Part shown: piece by piece, positions 32,180 through 40,182 of the stretch
Position numbering within the stretch: position 1 is the stretch's first letter
Layout of the letters: each line of letters begins with the position of its first letter
Assembly: GCA_963589785.1 (NCBI GenBank)
Contig: CAVAMJ010000009.1
Location: forward strand, 1-64,000
Source: SIG603 sp963589785
Lineage (GTDB): Bacteria > Bacillota > Clostridia > Oscillospirales > Acutalibacteraceae
Reading direction: 5' to 3'
Length of the DNA: 64,000 nucleotides
Notes under the pieces: generated by a model
Told to the model about the DNA's origin: nothing
The model's database searches: none
Seen by the model: the letters and a program-made list of their open reading frames with translations, nothing else
Translations under genes and position numbers: made by a program

Positions 32180-33463
32180 ATGAAGGTTAAATTTTATACT
32201 CTTGGCTGTAAAGTCAATCAATACGAATCCGAAGCCATGCTGAATATGCTTGGCGACAGAGGAATAGCAAAAGCAAATGCCGATGAAACCGCTGATATAG
32301 TTGTAGTCAATTCCTGTACGGTTACCGCACAAAGCGACCACAAGGTTAGACAGACTCTTCACAGGGCAAAGAAGGATAATCCCGGTGCGATTGCTGTTAT
32401 AACGGGCTGTATGGTTCAGGCGTTTCCTGAGGACTCCGAGCGTCTCACAGATGCCGATATTATTTTGGGAAACTCCGAAAGAAAGAATATGTTCGACCAC
32501 ATAATGAATTTTCTTTCAACCAAGCAGAGAATCGTTGACGTCAAGCCGCACGAAAAGGAAGAAAAATTCGAGCAAATGAAGGTTAGCTCCTATTCGGAGC
32601 GAACAAGAGCGTTTGTGAAGATTGAGGACGGTTGTAACAGATTTTGTTCTTATTGTATTATTCCTTATGCAAGGGGAAGAGTGCGTTCAAAGACCATGGA
32701 GAATTTGAAAGCGGAGCTAAGTGAGCTTGCCGCCAACGGCTACAAGGAAATTGTATTGACGGGAATTAACCTATCCTGTTATGGGCAGGAATTTGGCTTA
32801 AATCTTTGCGATGCAATAGAAGCCGCTTGCGAAACCGACGGTATTGAGAGAGTAAGACTTGGTTCACTTGAGCCTGAACAGCTGTCTCAGGATGTTATAA
32901 ATCGTATGGCTAAGCAAGAAAAGCTTTGTCCTCAGTTCCATTTATCTTTGCAGTCGGGAAGCGACGGCACGCTAAAGCGAATGAATAGACATTATACTTG
33001 TGACGAATATCGTGAGATTGTCGCAAATCTTCGCAAGGCGTTCGACAATGTTGCTATTACAACTGACATAATGGTCGGCTTTGCGGGAGAGACCGAAGAG
33101 GAATTCAGTGAAAGTCTCGCTTTTGCTGAAGAAATAGCATTTGCCAAGGTTCATGTTTTTGCTTATTCAAGACGCCCCGGTACAAGGGCTTACGATGCTC
33201 CGAATCAGGTGAATAACAGAACCAAGGAAGAACGCAGTCACAAGATGATTGAAGTTACAAAGAGAACTCAGGAAGAGTTCTCAAGAGCGCAGATTGGTTT
33301 AACCGAATCTGTACTTTTTGAAAGAAGAAAGAAGAACGGTATGCTTGAGGGTTACACCAAGAATTACACTCCTGTTCTTCTTGATACCGATAAAGACCTT
33401 CAGGGAAAAATAGTGGATGTAACAATAATTGATTATAAAGACGGTTATTGTATAGCTAAATAA
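32180..33463 (+). CDS. mtaB: tRNA (t6A37)-C2-methylthiotransferase MtaB
   Basis: A 427-residue radical-SAM enzyme that converts t6A37 to ms2t6A37 in lysine tRNAs. The N-terminal methylthiotransferase domain holds cysteines in FYTLGCKVNQYES, VVNSCTVT and ITGCMVQ for the auxiliary [4Fe-4S] cluster. The radical-SAM triad C152, C156 and C159 lies in DGCNRFCSYCIIPYARG. A C-terminal TRAM-like domain follows. The string GCKVNQYES separates MtaB from MiaB and RimO. The gene directly follows the ABC-F gene and is probably in its operon. Confidence 0.96.
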   Translation: MKVKFYTLGCKVNQYESEAMLNMLGDRGIAKANADETADIVVVNSCTVTAQSDHKVRQTLHRAKKDNPGAIAVITGCMVQAFPEDSERLTDADIILGNSERKNMFDHIMNFLSTKQRIVDVKPHEKEEKFEQMKVSSYSERTRAFVKIEDGCNRFCSYCIIPYARGRVRSKTMENLKAELSELAANGYKEIVLTGINLSCYGQEFGLNLCDAIEAACETDGIERVRLGSLEPEQLSQDVINRMAKQEKLCPQFHLSLQSGSDGTLKRMNRHYTCDEYREIVANLRKAFDNVAITTDIMVGFAGETEEEFSESLAFAEEIAFAKVHVFAYSRRPGTRAYDAPNQVNNRTKEERSHKMIEVTKRTQEEFSRAQIGLTESVLFERRKKNGMLEGYTKNYTPVLLDTDKDLQGKIVDVTIIDYKDGYCIAK

Positions 33464-33481
33464 AACTTTAAGAGGTATTGT

Positions 33482-34795
33482 ATGGATAAACAGTCTAAAA
33501 AGTTTACCAAGAACGAGAAATCATGGATTATGTATGACTGGGCAAACTCAGTATATGCCACGAATGTTCTCGCAGCGATTTTCCCGATTTATTTTGGCAA
33601 TGTCTGCTCTGCGGCAGGTGCCGACAATGTTGTTTTGTGGTCTTACGGCACAAGCGTCGCTACATTCATAATAGCGATTATGGCGCCTTTCTTAGGAGCA
33701 ATCGGTGACCATAAGGGCTACAAGAAGAAACTCTTCACGGGCTTTATGATAGTCGGTGTTGTGTTCACATTAAGCTGTGCTTTCATCGAGAACTATAAGC
33801 TTCTTTTGGTTGGCTATGCTCTTTCGCATATAGGCTTCAGTGGTGCTAATCTCTTCTATGATTCGTTCTTAACGGATGTTACTACTGACGAGCGAATGGA
33901 CAGAGTATCATCATGGGGATATGCCATGGGCTATATCGGCGGAAGTACAATACCTTTCATCGGTTCTATAGTAGTTCTTGTTGTTATGGGAATGTCCAAT
34001 CCAAATTCCTTCAAGGTTGTTATGATGATAACCTCACTTTGGTGGCTAATATTCTCAATCCCGTTCATCAAGAATGTTCATCAGGTTCATTATATTGAGG
34101 ATGATGCTTCAAAGCTTGTCCGTTCTTCCATTAAAAACCTCGGTACAACTGCCGTAAGCATCTTCAAGATAAAGGGACTTCTTCTGTTTATCATTGCTTA
34201 TTTCCTCTATATTGACGGTGTCAATACAGTTATTTCAATTTCAACATCATACGGATCTACACTCGGTCTAAACTCCATTATGATGATTTTAGCACTGCTT
34301 GTTACACAGGTTGTAGCAGTTCCGTGTTCAATTCTTTTCGGAAGACTTTCGAGTAAATACGGTTCAATCAATATGCTTTGCTTTGCGGTAGCTATGTATA
34401 TCTTGGTTGTAGTTGTAGGCTTCTTCATGGGATTTATCATCGAGCAAAATCCGGGTGATGAATCAGCTGTTATGAAATCTCAGGTGCTTTTCTGGGTGCT
34501 TGCATTCCTCGTCGGTACAGTTCAGGGTGGAATTCAGGCTATCAGCCGTTCTTATTTCGGCAAGCTTATTCCTTCGAATAAGTCAAATGAGTATTTCGGT
34601 TTCTTCGATATATTCGGTAAGTTTGCCGCTGTTATCGGTCCTGTCCTTGTAGCAGCTGCAAAGCAGATTACAGGAAGAGATTCAATTTCTATCGTTGCTC
34701 TTGCGATTCTCTTTGTTGCGGCTCTCATTGTTCTTATAACAGGCAAGCCACACTTCAAAGAAGCTGAGATAAGCGCTAAAAGCGATCTTCAGTAA
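33482..34795 (+). CDS. MFS transporter of the UMF1/Atg22-like family
   Basis: A 437-residue membrane protein with about 12 transmembrane segments. Family features are the N-terminal WIMYDWANSVYATNV, the GDHKGYKKK loop between helices 2 and 3, and the QGGIQAISRSYFGKLIP stretch in the second half. The group is named for the yeast vacuolar effluxer Atg22; bacterial substrates are unknown but amino acids are proposed. AAGAGGT precedes the ATG, 18 bases after mtaB. A bidirectional terminator follows. Confidence 0.9.
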   Translation: MDKQSKKFTKNEKSWIMYDWANSVYATNVLAAIFPIYFGNVCSAAGADNVVLWSYGTSVATFIIAIMAPFLGAIGDHKGYKKKLFTGFMIVGVVFTLSCAFIENYKLLLVGYALSHIGFSGANLFYDSFLTDVTTDERMDRVSSWGYAMGYIGGSTIPFIGSIVVLVVMGMSNPNSFKVVMMITSLWWLIFSIPFIKNVHQVHYIEDDASKLVRSSIKNLGTTAVSIFKIKGLLLFIIAYFLYIDGVNTVISISTSYGSTLGLNSIMMILALLVTQVVAVPCSILFGRLSSKYGSINMLCFAVAMYILVVVVGFFMGFIIEQNPGDESAVMKSQVLFWVLAFLVGTVQGGIQAISRSYFGKLIPSNKSNEYFGFFDIFGKFAAVIGPVLVAAAKQITGRDSISIVALAILFVAALIVLITGKPHFKEAEISAKSDLQ

Positions 34796-34812
34796 TATAA
34801 AATTAACTAAAA

Positions 34813-34846
34813 AACTCGGTGCGATTTTTATCTCGCACCGAGTTTA
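34813..34846. terminator. Bidirectional terminator
   Basis: A perfect 13-bp stem (34813-34825 with 34834-34846) lies between the convergent MFS and GH13 genes, with A-rich and T-rich flanks. Confidence 0.9.
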
Positions 34847-34849
34847 TTT

Positions 34850-36745
34850 TTATTCTTCAGTTTTCTTTCTGATTATATGAAGTACGGAGAAACCGTAAGG
34901 AGCAAGCTTAAATGCACCCTTAACATAAGATGAACCCATAACGTGTTCAATCTCGTCAGTCTCTCTGAATTCATACTTAATATCCGAATTGGAATCGGCT
35001 CTGTTGACTGCTACAAAGAGAATTTCTTCATCACCGTTTTCAAGAGTCTGAAATCTCTCGTAGGACATAATATCATCATGCGAGTAAGCGTTTCTGAAAC
35101 CGCCCTCTTCAAAAATGCTGAAGTTATGGCGGAAAATCGCAAGTCGCTTGTACCAATAGAGGAGAGAGGTGTCGGCGTTATCCCAAGTGAAACAGCCACG
35201 ACAGAAAGGATCCTTATAGCCCTGCATACCGATTTCATCACCGTAGTAAATGCACGGGACACCGGGCAAAGTATACTGCATAAGGGAAGCAAGTCTCATT
35301 TTCTGCACGCCTGTTTGATATTTCTCAGGGCTTAATTTTCTGCCTGACTGCCATTCTCTGCCGTTAGTACCTGTCGGTTCATCGGCGAGCATTGTGATAG
35401 CACGCTCAGTGTCATGAGTGCCTATATGGTTCATAAGGTTCTTGAGAACATGAGCGGGATAGTTTTCGACAATGCTTTCGATAATCTCCATCATAAGAGA
35501 TGAGTGATTACCGTTTAAAAAGCCAAGTATAGCAGTTCTGAAAGGGTAGTTCATGACAGAATCAAGCTGACCGCCGATAAGATATCTTCTTCTTTGACCG
35601 TAAGCTGATTTGTTGGATGCGTCCTCCCAAACCTCGCCGAGAATAAGCGCCTCAGGATCTTGTTCCTTAGCGGCTTTATTAAGATTATCAAGAAATTCAT
35701 CCGGCAATTCATCGGCAACATCGAGTCTCCAGCCTGATGCGCCGACCTTAAGCCACTTTTGGATAATTCCGTCTTTTCCGTTAATGTAATTGTTATATTC
35801 AGGATTGGTCTCAATTACGTTCGGAAGAGTTTCGAAGCCCCACCAGCACTCGTAGTCATCAGGGAAATTTCTGAAGTTATACCAAGGGGAGTAGGGAGAT
35901 TCCTGAGAATTATATGCACCGAGAGTGTCGTATCTGTTCTCTTTGTTAAAATATACGCTGTCACTGCCTGTATGAGAGAAAACACCGTCAAGAATAATGC
36001 GTATTCCTGATTTCTTAGCGGCGGCACAAAGCTCTTTTAGATCTTTTTCAGTGCCTAAAACAGGATCTACTTTAGAGTAATCGGCAGTGTTATATCTGTG
36101 GTTAGAGTGAGCCTCAAAGATAGGGTTGAGGTAAATACAAGTCACACCTAAAGTCTTAAGGTATGGTAGCTTTTCCTGAATACCCTTTAAGTCACCGCCA
36201 AAGTAATCATTGCACAAAACATCGCCGTTCTCATCGGGACGCCAAGCGGGTTCTTCTCCCCAGTCATCTCGCATAATTCTGCCGTAAGGTATATTATCCT
36301 TTTTCTTAGCGGATTTATAGAATCTATCCGGGAAAATCTGGTACATAATGCCGCCCTTTAACCATTCGGGAGACTTCTGATTTTTCTTGTAGACAGTTAA
36401 CTGCCAGTTGTTTCCGTGTGATGATTCGGTAGAAACGCCGCCAATGTCACGATATTCGGCACGATGTCCACGGTTTGTTTTGAATTCGAAATGATAAAAA
36501 TAAAGTCCTGTGGATTGTGGTGTGAAATCGCATTCCCACCATTCCTCGTTATCTCCTTTCATTCCGCACCAGAACATATCGAGCAGCTTGTAGCTTAGCT
36601 GATTGTACTGACCGTCCTTAATGACGACAAGCCAAGCCGCTGAACAGGAAATATCACGAGGCAGAGAGATTTTGAAATGTACAGAAGAACCTTCCTCGAT
36701 TGCTCCGGTAGGAAATCTGTATTCAGGATCTCGAGATTTGAACAT
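34850..36745 (-). CDS. GH13 alpha-glucan hydrolase (neopullulanase/cyclomaltodextrinase-like)
   Basis: A 631-residue cytosolic enzyme that cleaves alpha-1,4-glucans and maltodextrins. The N-terminal 120 residues form a beta-sandwich domain, followed by the catalytic barrel with conserved DGVFSHTG, GWRLDVADE (nucleophile D342), GEVWED (acid/base E371) and GTHDTER (D445). A C-terminal beta domain ends the protein. No signal peptide is seen. GAGGAAA precedes ATG 36745. It lies downstream of glgP in the same direction with a terminator between. Together they would degrade glycogen or imported maltodextrins. The exact product pattern is unknown. Confidence 0.92.
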   Translation of the reverse strand: MFKSRDPEYRFPTGAIEEGSSVHFKISLPRDISCSAAWLVVIKDGQYNQLSYKLLDMFWCGMKGDNEEWWECDFTPQSTGLYFYHFEFKTNRGHRAEYRDIGGVSTESSHGNNWQLTVYKKNQKSPEWLKGGIMYQIFPDRFYKSAKKKDNIPYGRIMRDDWGEEPAWRPDENGDVLCNDYFGGDLKGIQEKLPYLKTLGVTCIYLNPIFEAHSNHRYNTADYSKVDPVLGTEKDLKELCAAAKKSGIRIILDGVFSHTGSDSVYFNKENRYDTLGAYNSQESPYSPWYNFRNFPDDYECWWGFETLPNVIETNPEYNNYINGKDGIIQKWLKVGASGWRLDVADELPDEFLDNLNKAAKEQDPEALILGEVWEDASNKSAYGQRRRYLIGGQLDSVMNYPFRTAILGFLNGNHSSLMMEIIESIVENYPAHVLKNLMNHIGTHDTERAITMLADEPTGTNGREWQSGRKLSPEKYQTGVQKMRLASLMQYTLPGVPCIYYGDEIGMQGYKDPFCRGCFTWDNADTSLLYWYKRLAIFRHNFSIFEEGGFRNAYSHDDIMSYERFQTLENGDEEILFVAVNRADSNSDIKYEFRETDEIEHVMGSSYVKGAFKLAPYGFSVLHIIRKKTEE

Positions 36746-36781
36746 ATATTAAATTTCCTCGCTTACAACTAAAAATGAAAA

Positions 36782-36804
36782 GAGAGGGGATAAGCTCCCC
36801 TCTC
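36782..36804 (-). terminator. Terminator of glgP
   Basis: GAGAGGGG (36782-36789) pairs with CCCCTCTC (36797-36804). On the minus strand the stem is followed by TTTTCATTTTT. Confidence 0.8.
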
Positions 36805-36818
36805 GAATAAAAACACGA

Positions 36819-39230
36819 TTACTTTTCAGGAACCGGATTGCAATTCCAGATTGTATTTGCATAATCACGAATGGATCTGTCAGCAGCAAACATTCCGGAC
36901 TTTGCGATATTGATAAGTGACATCTTGTTCCATCTCTCCTGATCCTTGTAGACCTCGAGTGAGTATCTGTGTGCCTGAGCATAAGAATCGAAGTCAGCAA
37001 GAGCCATGTACTGGTCAACATTGATGAGTGCATTGTAGAGAGACTCGAAGTTCTTTCCGTTATAACCGTGGTGGAGCTCGTCAAGTGCCTTTCTGATAAC
37101 CTGGTTGTTATCGTAGTGGTACTTAGGATGGTAACCGTTAGCCTTGAGCTGGTTAACCTGAGTTGTGGTCATACCGAAGAGGAAGATGTTCTCGTCGCCT
37201 ACGGAGCGGTGAATCTCAACGTTAGCACCGTCGAGTGTACCGAGAGTAAGAGCACCGTTAATCATGAACTTCATGTTAGAAGTACCAGATGCCTCAGTAC
37301 CGGCAAGAGAAATCTGCTCACTGATTTCAGCGGAAGGAATGAGAACCTCAGCCTCAGAGACGCAATAGTTCTCGATGAAGAATACCTTGAGCTTCTTGTT
37401 AACAACAGGATCATTGTTGATCTGGTTTGCAAGTGTAGCGATGAACTGGATAATCTCCTTAGCAAAGTAGTATCCAGGAGCAGCCTTAGCACCGAAGAAG
37501 AATGTCTGTGGCTGAATGTCAGCGTTAGGATTCTCTCTTAACCACTGATAGAGGGAGAGAATGTGCAGAGCGTTCATGTGCTGTCTCTTGTACTCGTGAA
37601 GTCTCTTAACCTGAACGTCAAAGAGTGTATCAGGATCAATATCAAAGCCCTGAGTCTTCTTTAAGTGGTTAGCAAGTCTTACCTTGTTGTTGTGCTTAAT
37701 CTCGCCGAGCTTCTTAAGAACAGTCTTATCATCCTTATACTTTAAGAGATTCTCAATAGCATAGGAATCATAGATGTAGTCCTTGCCGATAAGATCCGTG
37801 AGGAGATCAGCAAGCTCCGGGTTAGACTGGTTGAGCCATCTTCTGTGAGCAATACCGTTAGTAACGTTCTTGAACTTCTCAGGTGTTTCTGTATAGAAAT
37901 CGTTGAATGTGAATTCCTTGAGGATTTCGCTGTGAATCTCAGCAACGCCGTTTACGCTGTGGCAAGTGATGCAAGCGAGGTTAGCCATCTTGACATAACC
38001 GTTGCAGATAGGAGCCATTCTCCAAATCTTGGACTCCTCAACACCCTTTGCTCTCATCTCGTTCCAGAATCTTCTGTCGATTTCCTCAACAATCTGATAG
38101 ATTCTCGGCATTCTCATCTTGAAGAGGTCAGCGTTCCATGTCTCAAGAGCCTCAGGCATAACTGTATGGTTAGTGTAAGCGATAGTTCTCTTAACGATAT
38201 CCCATGCTGCATCCCATGTGTAGCCGCACTCATCGAGCATAATTCTCATCATTTCAGGAATAGCGAGGATAGGATGAGTATCATTGAGGTGGATAGCTGC
38301 AAGCTCAGGAAGTGAATCAAGGCTTGAGTGATCATAGAGATGTCTCTTGATGATGTCCTGAATAGAAGCGGAAACGAGGAAGTACTGCTGGTCGAGTCTC
38401 AAAGTCTTACCCTGAATGTGGTTATCCTCAGGATAAAGAACCTTAGTAATGGACTCAGCCATAGCGTTTTGCTCCATGCTCTTGAGATAGTCACCGCTGT
38501 TAAACTTAGACATATCAAAGCCTGTAGCAACTGCCTTCCAAATTCTTAAAACGCTGATACCCTTGCCGTCCATACCTGCGATGTACATATCGTAGGGGAT
38601 AGCAGTAACGGACTGATAATCAATATGATCGATTGAGTGATAACCGTCTCTCCAGGTCTCTTCGATCTTGCCGCCGAAGTGAACCTCCTGAGCACTCTCC
38701 TCAACCTTCTGAAGCCAGATTTTTCCGCCAGGAAGCCAGAAATCAGGGAGCTCTGTCTGCCAACCGTCAACAAGCTTCTGCTTAAAAATTCCGTACTCAT
38801 ATCTTAGAGAATAACCCATTGCAGGATAGCCCTGTGTTGCAAGACCGTCCATGAAGCAAGCTGCGAGTCTTCCGAGACCGCCGTTACCGAGACCTGCGTC
38901 CGGCTCCTCTTCATAAAGGCTGTCAAGGCTGACACCCATTTCCTTTAGTGCTTCCTTGAAGGTTTTCTCAAGACCGAGATTAAAAAGACTGTTTTTCAGT
39001 GAACGACCGAGAAGAAATTCCATGCAGAGGTAATAAACCTGCTTAGTCTTAGTCTTGGTAGCCTTGTCAATGAATTCTGTTCTGCCTTCGGTCATAAGAT
39101 CACGAAGGATAAGGGCTACTGACTTGTAGAACTCTTCGTTTGAAGCAGTAGTTTCTGATACGCCGAAACGATATCTAAGTTTCTCTTTGATAGCTTCAGA
39201 AGCTTCTGCGACTGTCATGCTGTAGTTCAT
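36819..39230 (-). CDS. glgP: Glycogen/maltodextrin phosphorylase
   Basis: An 803-residue PLP enzyme that releases glucose 1-phosphate from alpha-1,4-glucans. Family motifs include EEPDAGLGNGGLGRLAACF near residue 90, HLNDTHP, VKRLHEYKRQ, and the PLP-lysine region GTEASGTSNMKFMINGALT. Length agrees with bacterial GlgP/MalP. AAAGGAG precedes ATG 39230. It has a strong promoter and a leader of about 150 nt. It supplies phosphorylated glucose next to the GH13 hydrolase downstream. Confidence 0.98.
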   Translation of the reverse strand: MNYSMTVAEASEAIKEKLRYRFGVSETTASNEEFYKSVALILRDLMTEGRTEFIDKATKTKTKQVYYLCMEFLLGRSLKNSLFNLGLEKTFKEALKEMGVSLDSLYEEEPDAGLGNGGLGRLAACFMDGLATQGYPAMGYSLRYEYGIFKQKLVDGWQTELPDFWLPGGKIWLQKVEESAQEVHFGGKIEETWRDGYHSIDHIDYQSVTAIPYDMYIAGMDGKGISVLRIWKAVATGFDMSKFNSGDYLKSMEQNAMAESITKVLYPEDNHIQGKTLRLDQQYFLVSASIQDIIKRHLYDHSSLDSLPELAAIHLNDTHPILAIPEMMRIMLDECGYTWDAAWDIVKRTIAYTNHTVMPEALETWNADLFKMRMPRIYQIVEEIDRRFWNEMRAKGVEESKIWRMAPICNGYVKMANLACITCHSVNGVAEIHSEILKEFTFNDFYTETPEKFKNVTNGIAHRRWLNQSNPELADLLTDLIGKDYIYDSYAIENLLKYKDDKTVLKKLGEIKHNNKVRLANHLKKTQGFDIDPDTLFDVQVKRLHEYKRQHMNALHILSLYQWLRENPNADIQPQTFFFGAKAAPGYYFAKEIIQFIATLANQINNDPVVNKKLKVFFIENYCVSEAEVLIPSAEISEQISLAGTEASGTSNMKFMINGALTLGTLDGANVEIHRSVGDENIFLFGMTTTQVNQLKANGYHPKYHYDNNQVIRKALDELHHGYNGKNFESLYNALINVDQYMALADFDSYAQAHRYSLEVYKDQERWNKMSLINIAKSGMFAADRSIRDYANTIWNCNPVPEK

Positions 39231-39385
39231 GTTAAACTCCTTTATAAAATAAATAAAAATTTAAATCAAAGCTGACATAACGACAACTGTAGGTAAATAA
39301 AAAGGGTACTAAAGCCCAATTCCCCATCCTGTTCGATTAAATAAACCGAAGCATAAAGGCTTTTTCTTTTCACTTACCGATGAAT

Positions 39386-39415
39386 ATTATAATGGAATTA
39401 CTGCGGAAATTTCAA
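39386..39415 (-). promoter_or_regulatory. Promoter of glgP
   Basis: On the minus strand: TTGAAA (39410-39415), an 18-nt spacer and TATAAT (39386-39391). The implied start near 39379 leaves a leader of about 150 nt. Confidence 0.55.
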
Positions 39416-39484
39416 GATTATTTTGAAAATAGTTACGATTTTATAACTATTTTTTGATATTTTCGCTTTTTTGTGCGAAAAGTC

Positions 39485-39513
39485 TTTAAATTTAACTTAA
39501 AATAGCATATAAT
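39485..39513 (+). promoter_or_regulatory. Promoter of the zapA-like operon
   Basis: TTTAAA (39485-39490), a 17-nt spacer and TATAAT (39508-39513), 55 bases before the start codon. Confidence 0.5.
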
Positions 39514-39568
39514 GTTAAAATCATAATTATGTAAAAATGAGATTTTCTGATTAAGGAGTGCCTTTCAA

Positions 39569-40180
39569 ATGGAAAACAACCGAGTAAAGTTGGATATATG
39601 CGGCGTCAGTATTGCCTTGATTACCGATAAAGACGAAAGCTATGTGCATCGACTTGCCGACGAAATAACTGCCGAAATCTCTCCGATGATTTCAGCAGGC
39701 ATCTCCAAAGATCGTGCGGCGGTGTTTGCTGCTTTTAATTACCTTGATCAGCTCAATGAGTTAAAAAAACAACCGCCAAAAGATGATAACGAAGAAGAAA
39801 AAGCTGCTTTAAAAGCTGAAGCGGAGAAACTTCAAAGCGAGATTAACGAGCTTCAAAAAAAGCTTGCTGATGTAAGCAAGATAAATGATGATCTTGAAAA
39901 GAGCTTAGTTAGTAGTGCAGAAGAGTCAGAAGAAATATTAGCGCTTCGCAAGGAGAATGAAAATTTACTTTTGCAGCTTAGTGAAAGCAAACCAAATAGC
40001 GCTAAAGAGGAAGAATATAAAAAGAAGCTTGACGAGGCGATAGCGGAGCTTGAAGAACTTAAGCAAAATGCATCCTCGCAAAAGGAACACGTTCCCGTTT
40101 ATTCGTCAGGAGAATTACGAAATCCCATGAGACCACAGCTTGAGGCTGAGGGCATGGTAGATTATTATGCTAAAGATTAA
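39569..40180 (+). CDS. zapA: ZapA-like cell division protein with long coiled coil
   Basis: A 203-residue protein. Residues 1-65 fit the ZapA domain (VKLDICGVSIALITDKDESYV, then a helix with RAAVFAAFNYLDQL), which bundles FtsZ filaments at the division ring. From about 75 to 170 there is a continuous charged coiled coil. Typical ZapA is only 80-110 residues, so this is an extended form seen in some Clostridia. AAGGAG precedes the ATG. It starts an apparent operon with the U32 peptidase, dut and mreBCD. Confidence 0.8.
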   Translation: MENNRVKLDICGVSIALITDKDESYVHRLADEITAEISPMISAGISKDRAAVFAAFNYLDQLNELKKQPPKDDNEEEKAALKAEAEKLQSEINELQKKLADVSKINDDLEKSLVSSAEESEEILALRKENENLLLQLSESKPNSAKEEEYKKKLDEAIAELEELKQNASSQKEHVPVYSSGELRNPMRPQLEAEGMVDYYAKD

Positions 40181-40182
40181 CT

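Larger units (their letters stand above)
39231..39568. other. Divergent regulatory region between glgP and the zapA-like gene
   Basis: No gene was found. It contains the minus-strand glgP promoter, the roughly 150-nt glgP leader with short inverted repeats (such as GGG-N8-CCC near 39303-39315), and the plus-strand promoter of the zapA-like operon. No known riboswitch was recognised. Confidence 0.6.

Noticed and set aside
36969..38315. Long plus-strand frames antisense to glgP
   Set aside because: They mirror the strongly biased glgP coding sequence, with Ser/Leu/Val-rich nonsense products and no translation signals.
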